DNA of 64,000 nt from Sphingomonadales bacterium (GCA_027489295.1 JAIYAA010000016.1:1-64000); one strand, 5' to 3'. Shown: positions 50,256-58,586, counted from the first letter of the stretch. Made by a program: numbers and translations. The notes: generated by a model from the letters alone, not told the origin.

Positions 50256-51608
50256 ATGTCACAGCTTCAAGAAGAAGAACACGAAGAGTCCGAACAGGGC
50301 ACTCCGGTCTGGGAGTTCGATGCGGGCTTTCAGAAGAAGGTGGCCGCGCTCTTCCTGCGCGACAGTCGCTTCGCCAATCAGACCAAGGATCTCATCGATC
50401 CGGCCTATTTCGAGAACACCGCGCACGGCGCGCTCATCGGCCTGGTCAAGGATCACCTGCACAAGCACAAGTCGGTGCCTGACCCGCGCATCCTGACGCA
50501 GATCGTCAAGAAGGCGAAGGCCGACAAGAAGCTGCGGGAAGACATGATTCCCGACATCAAGACGATGATCATCGACGCGATGAAGGCGGATCTGTCCAAT
50601 TCGAGCTTCGTCGTCACTGAGATTGCCGAATTTGCCCGGCATCAGGCGATGGAGCAGGCCCTCATCAAGAGCGTCGAGCTCCTGCAGCGCGGCGACTTCG
50701 CCGGTATCGAGAAGCTCCAGAAGGCAGCGCTTCAGGTCGGCAGCAACGACGATGAAGGTGACTACGACTATTTCGAGGAGATCGAGAGCCGCACAGAGCT
50801 GCGCGAGGACTTCAAGGCCGGCAAGATCGTCAAGCGCGGCATCTCGACCGGCTATTCCGAGATCGACGCGAACCTCTATCACAACGGCTGGGGCCGGCGC
50901 GAACTGTCGCTGATGATGGGTGCTGCGAAGGCCGGCAAGTCCCTCTCGCTTGGGGAGTTCACGAAGAACGCTTCGCTCCTCGGCTACAACGCCTGTTATC
51001 TATCGCTCGAGGTCGCAAAGACGATCATCGCCGACCGTTTGGATGCAAACATCTCCGACACAGCCATGCGGCTGCTCAAGGATGATCCGCAGATCGTCAA
51101 GGCGCGCATTCGGGCCGCCCAGGCGAAAGCTGGCCGGCTGATCCTGCGCGACTTCGCGTCCGGCACCCTGAAGCCATCGAAGATCAATGCTCTGCTCGAG
51201 AAGTGGCGTGCTGAAGGCATCGTCATGGATCTGCTGACCGTCGACTATGCCGACATCATGGCTGCTGAGTATCGCTCGGATAATCAGATCGACAACCTGC
51301 GCTCCATTTATATCGATCTGCGCGCGATCGCCTACGAGCATGACCTCGCGTGCCTTTCGGCCACGCAGACGAACCGCGCCGGCGCCGCTGCTCACACTGC
51401 GAAGATGACCGACGTCGCCGAAGACTTCAACAAGATCCGCACGGCCGACGTGGTCATCTCGATCAACGCGACCGATCCGGAAAAGGCTTCGGGCGAGGCG
51501 CGTCTGCACTGGGTCGCATCGCGTAACACGGAAGATGGCTTCTCGCTGCGCATCAGGCAGGATCGTGAGAAGCTCAAGTTCCTCACCAAGGTTCTCGGGA
51601 GGGCTTGA
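50256..51608 (+). CDS. replicative DNA helicase, DnaB-like, 450 aa
   Basis: RecA-type core with Walker A GAAKAGKS (about 224-231), Walker B-like LTVDYADI and an arginine-rich C-terminal part; an N-terminal helical domain of about 170 residues. ATG at 50256 after GAAGGAG. It forms a hexamer and unwinds at the fork; next gene is primase, overlapping by ATGA-type junction. Confidence 0.85.
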   Translation: MSQLQEEEHEESEQGTPVWEFDAGFQKKVAALFLRDSRFANQTKDLIDPAYFENTAHGALIGLVKDHLHKHKSVPDPRILTQIVKKAKADKKLREDMIPDIKTMIIDAMKADLSNSSFVVTEIAEFARHQAMEQALIKSVELLQRGDFAGIEKLQKAALQVGSNDDEGDYDYFEEIESRTELREDFKAGKIVKRGISTGYSEIDANLYHNGWGRRELSLMMGAAKAGKSLSLGEFTKNASLLGYNACYLSLEVAKTIIADRLDANISDTAMRLLKDDPQIVKARIRAAQAKAGRLILRDFASGTLKPSKINALLEKWRAEGIVMDLLTVDYADIMAAEYRSDNQIDNLRSIYIDLRAIAYEHDLACLSATQTNRAGAAAHTAKMTDVAEDFNKIRTADVVISINATDPEKASGEARLHWVASRNTEDGFSLRIRQDREKLKFLTKVLGRA

Positions 51609-52735
51609 TGAGCGATATCTTTGCCGAGATCCGCGAGAACCTCGACCTCGAGTTCTTTTTCGACCGCGAGAGCCTGTCCTACAAGATGGGCCGCGGTGCG
51701 TCGGGCATGCAGATCAACGCGAAGGACTGTCCGGCTTGCGGTGACTCCCGCTGGCGCGTCTATCTCAACGCGGAGAGCGGCGTAGGCAACTGTTTCGTCT
51801 GCAATGCGCCCTTCAACAAGACGACCTTCATCAAGCAGACCCTTGGACACGAGCGCTGGCCCGAGACCATCAAGGTTTGCCAGGAAGTCATGCGCGAGCA
51901 GGGCTGGAGACCAAAGCGAATTGCTTCTGTGGCAGTGGAACATGGCGACGTCGTTCTGCCATGCTCAATGGAGTTGCCGACAGAGGACGGCGAGAACCTG
52001 CAATACCTCGAGAACCGCGGTATCACGGCCGAATATGCGCGCTACTTCCGGTTCCGCTATTGCGAATACGGCTTCTGGAAGACGCGCGAAGACGATGGCA
52101 CAAGCAAGATCCAGCGCTTCGACAACCGCGTCATCATCCCGGTCTATGACCTCGATGGCACGCTCAAGACCTTCCAGGGCCGTGATCTGGCGCCGCCCCT
52201 GACAGCCGAACAGAAGGCCGACGGCTTCATCGAGCGCAAATACCTCTTTCCGAAGGGACTGCCGGGAACCGGGCGCTATCTCTACAACGGTCAGAACGTC
52301 ATCATGACGGACGAGATTGTGATGGGCGAGGGGGCTTTCGACGTCGCCGCAATCAAGATCGCCTTCGATGAAGATGTCAATTTGCGACGTGTGGTCCCGG
52401 TCGGCTCATTCGGCAAGCATCTGTCTTATGGATCGCCGACCGGTGACGACCAGATCGGTCGCCTGGTCATTCTGCGGCGCCAGGGCGTGAAGAAGCTGAC
52501 TGTCATGTGGGACGGCGAGCCCAAGGCCCTGATTGCAGCGCTAGACGCCGCAAAACTGGCCAATTCCATCGGTCTGCAGGCCTATATCGCTCTGCTGCCG
52601 GAAGGCAAAGACCCGAACGAAGTCACCGGCGATGTCGTGCGCGCAGCCTATTACCAGGCGCAGCGATGGACAGCGGCGCTCGACGTCAGGTGGCGTCTGC
52701 GCAATCCATATCCGGACTATAAGCGGCGCAAATAG
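51608..52735 (+). CDS. DNA primase (DnaG-like), 375 aa
   Basis: N-terminal zinc-binding motif C41-x2-C44...C62-x2-C65 (CPACG, CFVC), then the catalytic core with toprim-like MGEGAFDVAAIKIAF near residue 240 and TVMWDGEPKALI (acidic residues for metal). Shorter than bacterial DnaG, no helicase-interaction domain recognised. Translationally coupled to the helicase. Confidence 0.85.
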   Translation: MSDIFAEIRENLDLEFFFDRESLSYKMGRGASGMQINAKDCPACGDSRWRVYLNAESGVGNCFVCNAPFNKTTFIKQTLGHERWPETIKVCQEVMREQGWRPKRIASVAVEHGDVVLPCSMELPTEDGENLQYLENRGITAEYARYFRFRYCEYGFWKTREDDGTSKIQRFDNRVIIPVYDLDGTLKTFQGRDLAPPLTAEQKADGFIERKYLFPKGLPGTGRYLYNGQNVIMTDEIVMGEGAFDVAAIKIAFDEDVNLRRVVPVGSFGKHLSYGSPTGDDQIGRLVILRRQGVKKLTVMWDGEPKALIAALDAAKLANSIGLQAYIALLPEGKDPNEVTGDVVRAAYYQAQRWTAALDVRWRLRNPYPDYKRRK

Positions 52736-52741
52736 GCGATC

Positions 52742-52755
52742 AGTCAATATTGACT
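52742..52755. promoter_or_regulatory. palindromic operator 24 (AGTCAATATTGACT, perfect)
   Basis: Perfect palindrome within CAGTCAATATTGACTA, 6 bp after the primase stop and upstream of the WGR gene. Confidence 0.7.
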
Positions 52756-52812
52756 AGCAACCCTGAAACGCATGCGCTATTCATGAGACAGAGAGACAAG
52801 AGAGAGAAAGCG

Positions 52813-53352
52813 ATGAGCTATCCAATTGATCATTCGCAGGTCCATCTGACCTTCAAGGACCGCAAGTCCGACAAGTTTTATGCCCTGAGCCTGCTCGTAA
52901 ACGCCTATGGCAAGGCGACCGTTCTGCGCCGTTTTGGCAAGAACAACGGCACTTTCGGCGAGCTGATCGTCGAGAATTTCGACACCCAGGCGAAGGCAGA
53001 GAAGCTGTTCGAAAAGCTCCTGCGCGAGAAGACGGGCAAGGGCTACAGCATCACCAACCAGGGAGAAACGCAGTGCCGCGATAGTGCAGCGCTCCGTCTG
53101 GCTGTCGGCGTCGCCGTCTGGCCGAAGCTACCGCCCAGCGTCATCCAGCATCTCGACCTCGGCATTCCGACCGACGGGCGCAAGGATCTGGATCCGCCTC
53201 GGTTCAACGATGACGGCAAGTTCATCGGCGATCCGAAGCCGCGTGTCTTCACGCCTGAAGAGGTCGCGGCAGCCAAGGAGGCCGAGCGCCTGGCCGAGGT
53301 CGAAGAGGCAAAGCGCGTCTACGGCACCAACTCGAACTTCGGGCGCTTCTGA
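52813..53352 (+). CDS. WGR-domain protein, 179 aa
   Basis: ATG at 52813 after GAGAGAAAG. A WGR-like domain at about 15-75 (FYALSLLVNAYGKATVLRRF, LFEKLLREKTGKGY), a fold used to bind nucleic acid in ligases and PARPs. Then an acidic/Ala-Glu helix and a C-terminus ...NSNFGRF that recurs in the next protein. Between primase and DNA ligase, so likely a DNA-repair accessory. Confidence 0.75.
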   Translation: MSYPIDHSQVHLTFKDRKSDKFYALSLLVNAYGKATVLRRFGKNNGTFGELIVENFDTQAKAEKLFEKLLREKTGKGYSITNQGETQCRDSAALRLAVGVAVWPKLPPSVIQHLDLGIPTDGRKDLDPPRFNDDGKFIGDPKPRVFTPEEVAAAKEAERLAEVEEAKRVYGTNSNFGRF

Positions 53353-53615
53353 TGCGCAAGGGCGTCCAGGCAATGCTTGAACTGCGCAGGCGAATGAACC
53401 GCTGGAGCGTGCGGACCTGGGACAACGAGCTGCCTGGTCTCATCGCGGAATACCGCGAGCGCGACGACCTAACCGACATCTACGAAGAGGCGAGCGAGAA
53501 GACTCAGCTCGACGCGCGCATTCGCGTCCTGTGTCGCCGCGCCTATCGGGCAAAGACCGGTCTGCGGATCGAAAATCACGAACTGACCAAGAACAAGAAT
53601 TTCGGGAGATTTTGA
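53352..53615 (+). CDS. hypothetical protein with FGRF tail, 87 aa
   Basis: Start by one-base overlap with the WGR gene. Basic helical protein (VQAMLELRRRMNRWSVRTWD) ending NKNFGRF. The identical FGRF end of two consecutive genes suggests a shared docking peptide. Confidence 0.65.
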   Translation: MRKGVQAMLELRRRMNRWSVRTWDNELPGLIAEYRERDDLTDIYEEASEKTQLDARIRVLCRRAYRAKTGLRIENHELTKNKNFGRF

Positions 53616-53616
53616 G

Positions 53617-54228
53617 ATGGCACGATATCTGACGCTGGCGCCGAACAACGAGTTCCGGTTCGAGTGCCCAGTCTTCAATGCCCAGACGAAGATGGCGAGC
53701 TGTATGGCTTTGCGCGAAGCGGTCTGGGCTGGTCGGATCCTCGATAAGCGCCGCGGCTGCCAGGCTGCGATGCATTGCGGCATGTGTCCGGCCGCGCGCA
53801 TCGTGGACAAGATCAGCTATGCCCGCGAGCTTGCATCCGACGATTACGGCTCGCTCGAGCCGAAGGTCGGCCGGCTGCACGCTGATGTCCTCGAGCGCAT
53901 CAAGAACATCATTCCCATCCAGCGCGAGCTGGACCGCGTCGGCATCTCGCCTGAAGAGCGCGAGCTTCTGATGTCAATGCGCCCGCGTGTCGAGGCGCAG
54001 CTCAAGACTGCCCCGCGCAACACCGGCTACGTCGCGCCGAAGGCCATTCGCGCCACGATCTACGAGCCGAGCGAGAGCAGGGGTGATCGCAGCAAGCGCA
54101 CGATCGTCCAGGCTGAGCCACATCGCATCAAGGACCAGCCGGCGCGCGTGGCGCCGAAGGTCGACACTTCTATCAACGAAGCGGCCCGCTCCGGCGACCT
54201 GGCCGCAGCCATCAACGCAGCAGCATAA
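53617..54228 (+). CDS. cysteine-rich hypothetical protein, 203 aa
   Basis: N-terminal cysteine cluster (FECPVFNA, ASCMAL, GCQAAMHCGMC; about 18-67), a likely zinc- or iron-sulphur-binding site, then a helical region and a Pro/Arg/Lys-rich linker. Located between FGRF proteins and ligase. Unknown. Confidence 0.65.
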   Translation: MARYLTLAPNNEFRFECPVFNAQTKMASCMALREAVWAGRILDKRRGCQAAMHCGMCPAARIVDKISYARELASDDYGSLEPKVGRLHADVLERIKNIIPIQRELDRVGISPEERELLMSMRPRVEAQLKTAPRNTGYVAPKAIRATIYEPSESRGDRSKRTIVQAEPHRIKDQPARVAPKVDTSINEAARSGDLAAAINAAA

Positions 54229-54238
54229 GGAGAGAACA

Positions 54239-55780
54239 ATGGATGCCTATATCGCGCTCGCGCGCATCGAACACATGGCGACTGCCTCTGGTCGCCTCGA
54301 AAAACAGCAGCTCCTCGCCGAATTTATGCAGGAGGAGCTTGGTCAGTTCATTATCAAGTGGACCTATGATCCGTTCATCACCTACGGCATCAAGCTGAAG
54401 AAGCTTCCGGCGCATGACGACGCGACGCCGGCCACAATCACCGACCCTGTGGTCGAGAAAATTCTCACCCAGCTCTCCAAGCGCGAGCTGACCGGTAGCG
54501 CGGCAAAGGCTGAACTCGACTTTCTTCTGAAGGCGCTCGACGCACCCAGCCGCCTGATCCTGCAGAAGATCATCGAAAAGGATCTCAAGGTCGGCATCGC
54601 GGCTTCGACGATCGAGGCTGTTATGCCTGGCTATCTGCCGTCGTTCGGCGTCATGCGTGCTCATCCTTACGAGCAGAAGCGCGTCACGCAGTTCCCGGTC
54701 CCGGTTGAGCCGAAGCTTGACGGCATGCGCTGCACCTTCATTGCCAAGGACGGGAAGGGTGCTTTCTTCACTCGCTCCGGCAAGGCGCTCGACGCTCTGC
54801 AGCACCTGGCGCAGCCGCTTCTTGATGCGGCCCGGAAGATCCGCTTCAACGCCGACACCAACAAGGGCGATTTCGATGCTCCTTATCTGGAGCTCGCCGA
54901 CTATCTCTATGACCTTGGCGTCGAACAGGAGCCGAGCTTCGTTCTCGACACCGAAGCGATGAACGGTCTGTTCTCGAAGTCCGGCGCTCTGCGGCGCAAG
55001 GGCGAGCAGGTTGAAACCGCCGAGCTGCATGCCTTCGACATTCTGCCCTATGTCTGCTTCATGAGCAGCATTCCCTACACGAAGCCTTGGGAAGAGCGCC
55101 GGCAGCTTCTCGAAATCTTCGCAAGCGAGGTTCGCGCCGCAACCGACGCGCCGGTTTTCGCGACCGAGGTCTACGAGGCAAACTCGCACGAGGAAATCGA
55201 TGCGCTTTACGAGCGCATGGTCAGCCGGACGCTCGCAAACTATCTCGCCCGCGGTGATGCCGAGCTTGAAGCCGAGCTCGAGAAGATCACCATTGACGAG
55301 GCGACCGGCGAGCTCAAGTGCCTCGAGGGCGCAATGGTCAAGACCTATGACGGCGCCTACGAGAAGCGCAAGACGCACACCTGGCTGAAGCTGAAGCCCG
55401 AGGAGACGCTCGACCTCTTCATCAACGGCTTCTTCCAGGGCGAAGCCAATAGCGAAAATGAGCATCGCATGGGCGGCGCGATCTTCGACCACAAGGGCGT
55501 CGATGTGCGTGTCGGCGGTGGCTGGAAGAGCCATGAGCGCGACGAGCTCTGGGAAGACTGGTGCCACGACGCAGCCATCCTCGGCATCGATCCGAATGTC
55601 GGCTTCAAGCCTGGCTTCCGCCTCGATCCGGCCCAGCTTCACGGGCGCGGTTTCAAGCTCCTCGGCCGCATGGGCGAAATCAAGTTCAACGAGGTCACGC
55701 CGGACGGATCGCTGCGCCACCCGCGTATCGTGAAGTTCAGGGATGACAAGGCCGGCGAGGTCTTGCGCGAAGCCGCCTGA
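54239..55780 (+). CDS. ATP-dependent DNA ligase, 513 aa
   Basis: Nucleotidyltransferase motif I EPKLDGMR with adenylated Lys159, motif III FVLDTEAMNG, motif IV EGAMVKTYDG, motif V WLKLKP, and C-terminal OB-fold region. The N-terminal 150 residues form the helical domain seen in T4-type ligases. AAGGAGAG precedes the ATG at 54239. It seals Okazaki fragments. Confidence 0.9.
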   Translation: MDAYIALARIEHMATASGRLEKQQLLAEFMQEELGQFIIKWTYDPFITYGIKLKKLPAHDDATPATITDPVVEKILTQLSKRELTGSAAKAELDFLLKALDAPSRLILQKIIEKDLKVGIAASTIEAVMPGYLPSFGVMRAHPYEQKRVTQFPVPVEPKLDGMRCTFIAKDGKGAFFTRSGKALDALQHLAQPLLDAARKIRFNADTNKGDFDAPYLELADYLYDLGVEQEPSFVLDTEAMNGLFSKSGALRRKGEQVETAELHAFDILPYVCFMSSIPYTKPWEERRQLLEIFASEVRAATDAPVFATEVYEANSHEEIDALYERMVSRTLANYLARGDAELEAELEKITIDEATGELKCLEGAMVKTYDGAYEKRKTHTWLKLKPEETLDLFINGFFQGEANSENEHRMGGAIFDHKGVDVRVGGGWKSHERDELWEDWCHDAAILGIDPNVGFKPGFRLDPAQLHGRGFKLLGRMGEIKFNEVTPDGSLRHPRIVKFRDDKAGEVLREAA

Positions 55781-55792
55781 TCGCCGGCGACC

Positions 55793-55836
55793 GAGGACTG
55801 CATTGAATGTTGTCTCGCGTTTTCAATGCAGTCCTC
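55793..55836. terminator. 15-bp inverted repeat after the ligase gene
   Basis: GAGGACTGCATTGAA (55793-55807) and its exact complement (55822-55836), 14-nt loop, followed by TGACTTTC. Poor T-run; termination or mRNA 3' protection. Confidence 0.6.
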
Positions 55837-55893
55837 TGACTTTCGCGCTATTATAGACCCAGCAACGACCTCCGTTGTTTATCTCTCCGACTA

Positions 55894-55921
55894 GGGCGAT
55901 CCTCACGGGTCGCCCCTTTTT
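55894..55921 (+). terminator. rho-independent terminator facing repC
   Basis: GGGCGA (55894-55899)/TCGCCC (55910-55915) then CTTTTTC. It stops plus-strand transcripts before they run antisense into repC, whose stop codon it overlaps. Confidence 0.75.
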
Positions 55922-57063
55922 CTGAGCCGCAGGATCTCATTCGTCAGATCCACCTTGCCCTCACGCAGCAGCCGAACCATTGCGCGGAAATAGCCGCCCA
56001 GGTTCTTGATCGGATCCGATCCGGCCGCGGGCTTCATTTGCATCTGCACCACATAGATGAGCGTCGCGGCTGCCAGAAGCGGCCCAATTTCGCGCCGGGC
56101 CTCCTCCCAGGCCGACGGGCTGACGCCGAAGCTTCCGCGGAGCCGCCCGACGCCGGCCACAAACTCCTGGTCGGACCTGACCGGCCCGACAAACTCCATC
56201 GCATCCGGGCATGCCCGCACCAAATCCCCGGCGTTCAGACCCGTGGCAGGCCGCTTCCGCGCCCCTTCTTCCTCCCGGCCGTTGTTACAAGACTGGTCAG
56301 GGGCATATTTGTTGTTGTCTTTGTGACGGCAGTTATTGCCGGCACAGGCGGAATAATACCTGGATTCAGCTTCCTCTCTGAGCGTCTTCCATGCATCTCT
56401 GGCCACGTCCGCTGATCCCGCGCCTGAACGTCTCGGCGTCTGACGCACAAGCTCGAGGACGCGCGCCGTCAGTTCGCTGGTGTCTTCATCGGGAAACTGC
56501 TCTGCAAGCGCTCTGATGGCCTCCTGCGTTGCTCTGCGGTGAATCGTCAGCTCATCAAAGGCCAGCGACCGCTCGCGCTCCTGATCTTTGAGCGCCTGCA
56601 TGCGCTGTCTGAATTCGCTGAGCCGGTTGAGGAGAGGGGAGAGGTCGAATCCATAGGCGCGGACGATCTGTCCGTTCGGGGCGCGCTGGGCGAATCTTTT
56701 GCCGTTCGCTGAATCCTTGGACGCAATCACGCCTTCCTCGATCAGCCGCGCCAGGTGGTAGCGGACGGAACGCTCGGCAATGCCGGTGCGCTCGCACAGC
56801 AGCTCGTTGGACGGCCAGACAAGGACTCGGCCCTCGATCGGCTCCCCGCCGTAGACGCCGCAAAGCTGCTCCAGGACGAACCTGCATCCGGCTGAAAGAT
56901 TCAAAACTCGGGCAGCCAACCGGCATGCCTCGAATAGGTCATTTTTGTCGACTGTAATCGGCTCGCGGAAATCCGGCACGACCGGTCTTAGCGAGCGCCA
57001 GCCTGTTGACTGAGCGTCCCTCATCAAAGTCCTCATTTTCAAGGACAAAGCTTCGCCATCCAC
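55903..57063 (-). CDS. repC: RepC-family plasmid replication initiator, 386 aa
   Basis: Conserved RepC block KDSANGKRFAQRAPNGQIVR then AYGFDLSPLLNRLSE (116-150), preceded by a winged HTH (about 80-112, WPSNELLCERTGIAERSVRY). RepC initiates replication of repABC plasmids of Rhizobiales; their origin lies within repC itself. Here a relatively AT-rich stretch at 56280-56360 encodes the variable region (NNCRHKDNNKYAPDQSCNNG), a natural origin candidate. repA and repB are absent. GTG start at 57063 is inside a hairpin. Slightly shorter than the usual 400-440 aa. Confidence 0.85.
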   Translation of the reverse strand: MDGEALSLKMRTLMRDAQSTGWRSLRPVVPDFREPITVDKNDLFEACRLAARVLNLSAGCRFVLEQLCGVYGGEPIEGRVLVWPSNELLCERTGIAERSVRYHLARLIEEGVIASKDSANGKRFAQRAPNGQIVRAYGFDLSPLLNRLSEFRQRMQALKDQERERSLAFDELTIHRRATQEAIRALAEQFPDEDTSELTARVLELVRQTPRRSGAGSADVARDAWKTLREEAESRYYSACAGNNCRHKDNNKYAPDQSCNNGREEEGARKRPATGLNAGDLVRACPDAMEFVGPVRSDQEFVAGVGRLRGSFGVSPSAWEEARREIGPLLAAATLIYVVQMQMKPAAGSDPIKNLGGYFRAMVRLLREGKVDLTNEILRLRKRGDP

Positions 57064-57076
57064 TTCCGAAGAAGTG
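57061..57076 (-). promoter_or_regulatory. UUCG hairpin sequestering the repC start codon
   Basis: In the mRNA, CACUUC-UUCG-GAAGUG: 6-bp stem, UUCG tetraloop; the last three bases are the GTG start of repC. It would hide the start until melted and the antisense promoter -35 lies directly beside it. Confidence 0.55.
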
Positions 57077-57105
57077 TTGACAAAATACCGTCGATTCGGG
57101 ATAAC
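57077..57105 (+). promoter_or_regulatory. promoter of the antisense RNA
   Basis: Consensus TTGACA (57077-57082), 17 bp, GATAAC (57100-57105). Directed away from repC, toward the terminator at 57146. Confidence 0.7.
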
Positions 57106-57111
57106 CGTATT

Positions 57112-57178
57112 GCTTAGACGGTGATTTCCGAATCACTCAGATTTTAAAGGCCTCGAGGCGCCAACCTCGGGGCCTTTT
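57112..57178 (+). ncRNA. putative counter-transcribed RNA against the repC leader
   Basis: About 67 nt from the promoter at 57077 to the T-run at 57178. Two hairpins: GTGATT-TCCG-AATCAC (57121-57136, UNCG-type loop) and a GC-rich terminator (57146-57177). It is antisense to the leader between the RHH gene and repC. In repABC plasmids a ctRNA of 55-60 nt in the repB-repC gap represses repC and causes incompatibility; position and size match. Expression not shown. Confidence 0.65.
57146..57178. terminator. bidirectional terminator in the repC leader
   Basis: AAAGGCC-T-CGAGG (57146-57158), 6-nt loop, CCTCG-G-GGCCTTT (65-77), with TTTT on the plus strand. It ends the antisense RNA and, read on the minus strand, could attenuate the RHH-repC transcript. 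Confidence 0.75.
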
Positions 57179-57184
57179 GCTTTG

Positions 57185-57391
57185 TCAGTTTCTATTCTCT
57201 TCCATCAGCTTATTCAGTGCGATCGCGACCGCTTCCGAGCGATTGCGTAGCCCGCCTGATTTAACGAATTGGTCAAGTTTTACCTTTAGGTCATGGTCGA
57301 TCCAGGCGTTGATCTGTGCGAGGCCGTCAGCCTCCTTCGATTGGCGCCACTTCTCTGCACGCTGACGTGCTCCGTGATCCATGTAGGTCAT
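57185..57391 (-). CDS. ribbon-helix-helix regulator upstream of repC, 68 aa
   Basis: RHH pattern: strand (LAQINAWIDHD), helix A (LKVKLDQFVKSGG) and helix B (NRSEAVAIALNKLM). Located at the place of repAB in repABC operons, so it may be the copy-number repressor of repC. It shares no obvious similarity with the ParA-partner RHH at 7462. Confidence 0.75.
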   Translation of the reverse strand: MTYMDHGARQRAEKWRQSKEADGLAQINAWIDHDLKVKLDQFVKSGGLRNRSEAVAIALNKLMEENRN

Positions 57392-57632
57392 GCTCTAGTC
57401 CGACTCGGTTGCTACGAACGTGATTAGTGATGACTGATTTGCTCCGATTCGTGAACCCACTTAATTTCGCGCAAGCTACGCGCGCACGCGAGCACCCAAT
57501 TATCGCATAACTTGCATTATGGAACTCAAGCGCGAATCCTTCGTTTGAGCAGGTTGTGGATTCACTGCGGCGAAAAATCCCATAGATTCACAGGGGTATT
57601 TAGAATCTGCGGAATTCTTAAACGTTGTGATC

Positions 57633-57646
57633 AGTCAATGTTGACA
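57633..57646. promoter_or_regulatory. palindromic operator 26 (AGTCAATGTTGACA)
   Basis: In the divergent region. Its TTGACA half could serve as a -35 box for rightward transcription. Confidence 0.65.
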
Positions 57647-57666
57647 ACCCAGCGAATCCCGCGTTA

Positions 57667-57680
57667 AGTCGAAACTGACT
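57667..57680. promoter_or_regulatory. palindromic operator 27 (AGTCGAAACTGACT)
   Basis: Second operator 20 bp on, about 125 bp upstream of the XRE gene; a close pair would suit cooperative repressor binding. Confidence 0.6.
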
Positions 57681-57806
57681 TGATATTGAAAACACCTAAC
57701 TCCGGCCGTCTAACCCCAATAAACCGATGCTATTAAGACAGCATAATAAAAGAAAACGCTGTCAACAAATGTAACATCGGATTTAGAAAGAAGGGACAAC
57801 TTTGAA

Positions 57807-58253
57807 ATGAACACGACCTCCCACCCGTTTGCTGACAGCAAGGTGACGAAGTTTCTGCAGGAGCGTCTTGCTGACCTCTCGCACAAGAAAAGCGAGCGTC
57901 AGGTTGCAGCGGAAGCGGGCTTCAAGTCGCTCAACATCGTCAACATGATGAAGAAGGGTGACGCCAAGGTTCCGCTCGATCGCGCCGTGGGCCTCGCCCG
58001 TGCGCTCGAGGTTGATCCCGCGCACTTCTTCGTCCTGGTCCTCGATCAGTATCTGCCGGCCGACACGCCGGAAGGCATGCTCATGAGCTCCATCCTTTCC
58101 GACAAGGAAAAGGAAATCATTGCCTTCATACGCGAGATTTCGGAAGGCTCCGACCCGGGGCTCAACCAGCATCGCCGTGAAGCGCTGATCGGCGCGTTTG
58201 GCTCCGATAACATCGTCAACAGCACTGACATCACGGTCACTGCCAAGGCTTAA
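57807..58253 (+). CDS. XRE-type HTH regulator, 148 aa (candidate prophage repressor)
   Basis: HTH at about 28-70: ERQVAAEAGFKSLNIVNMMKK followed by VPLDRAVGLARALEVDPAHF, a Cro/CI-type layout. The C-terminal 70 residues (DKEKEIIAFIREISEG) are helical, with no peptidase-type LexA/CI cleavage domain seen. Two operators in its upstream region and a terminator after it make it the best candidate for the protein that binds the AGTCAATAnTGACT sites. A DNA-binding test would be needed; it may instead be an activator. Confidence 0.75.
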   Translation: MNTTSHPFADSKVTKFLQERLADLSHKKSERQVAAEAGFKSLNIVNMMKKGDAKVPLDRAVGLARALEVDPAHFFVLVLDQYLPADTPEGMLMSSILSDKEKEIIAFIREISEGSDPGLNQHRREALIGAFGSDNIVNSTDITVTAKA

Positions 58254-58274
58254 ACGGCATCATTCATTAGGTTG

Positions 58275-58301
58275 AAGGCGGACGGCGGGACCGCCTTTTT
58301 T
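58275..58301 (+). terminator. terminator after the XRE gene
   Basis: AAGGCGG (58275-58281) pairs with CCGCCTT (58291-58297), followed by a run of T to 58301. Confidence 0.8.
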
Positions 58302-58317
58302 CCTCCCTTGCGTATTC

Positions 58318-58331
58318 AGTCAATATTGACT
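58318..58331. promoter_or_regulatory. palindromic operator 28 (AGTCAATATTGACT, perfect)
   Basis: Perfect palindrome between the XRE terminator and the start at 58357. Confidence 0.7.
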
Positions 58332-58356
58332 ATCCCGATCTAACAAGGAAACGCTG

Positions 58357-58584
58357 ATGACCATCACCAAGAACCAGATCAACTCTTTTGCCAGCATCGA
58401 ATTTGATGTCGCCCACGAGGAAGGCGCACAGCTCGAGGGCGTGCAGAAGACCGAGCTGGACGGCACGACCGTATATGCCGGCGTGCATCGCGAACACGGG
58501 CCGATCCATATCATTGTGCCGCCTCTGGGCTGCGGAATTCTGCTCTTCCCGTTTGCTATCCGCGATCTTGAATGCGATAAATGA
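58357..58584 (+). CDS. hypothetical protein, 75 aa
   Basis: ATG follows AAGGAAACGCTG. Beta-rich small protein (VQKTELDGTTVYAGVHREHG, then IHIIVPPLGCGILLFPFAI). It ends just inside the next operator. Unknown. Confidence 0.65.
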   Translation: MTITKNQINSFASIEFDVAHEEGAQLEGVQKTELDGTTVYAGVHREHGPIHIIVPPLGCGILLFPFAIRDLECDK

Positions 58585-58586
58585 TA

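Larger units (their letters stand above)
57392..57806. other. divergent control region between RHH and XRE genes
   Basis: 415 bp without a gene. It contains a shortened, weak operator-like sequence at 57425, two good operators (below), an AT-rich stretch at 57540-57620 and an inverted repeat GACAGC (57737-57742)/GCTGTC (57758-57763) before the XRE gene. It has the makeup of an immunity/replication switch region. Confidence 0.6.

Noticed and set aside
57425..57437. AGTGATGACTGAT as another operator
   Set aside because: It lacks the central bases of the 14-bp palindrome; too degenerate to count.
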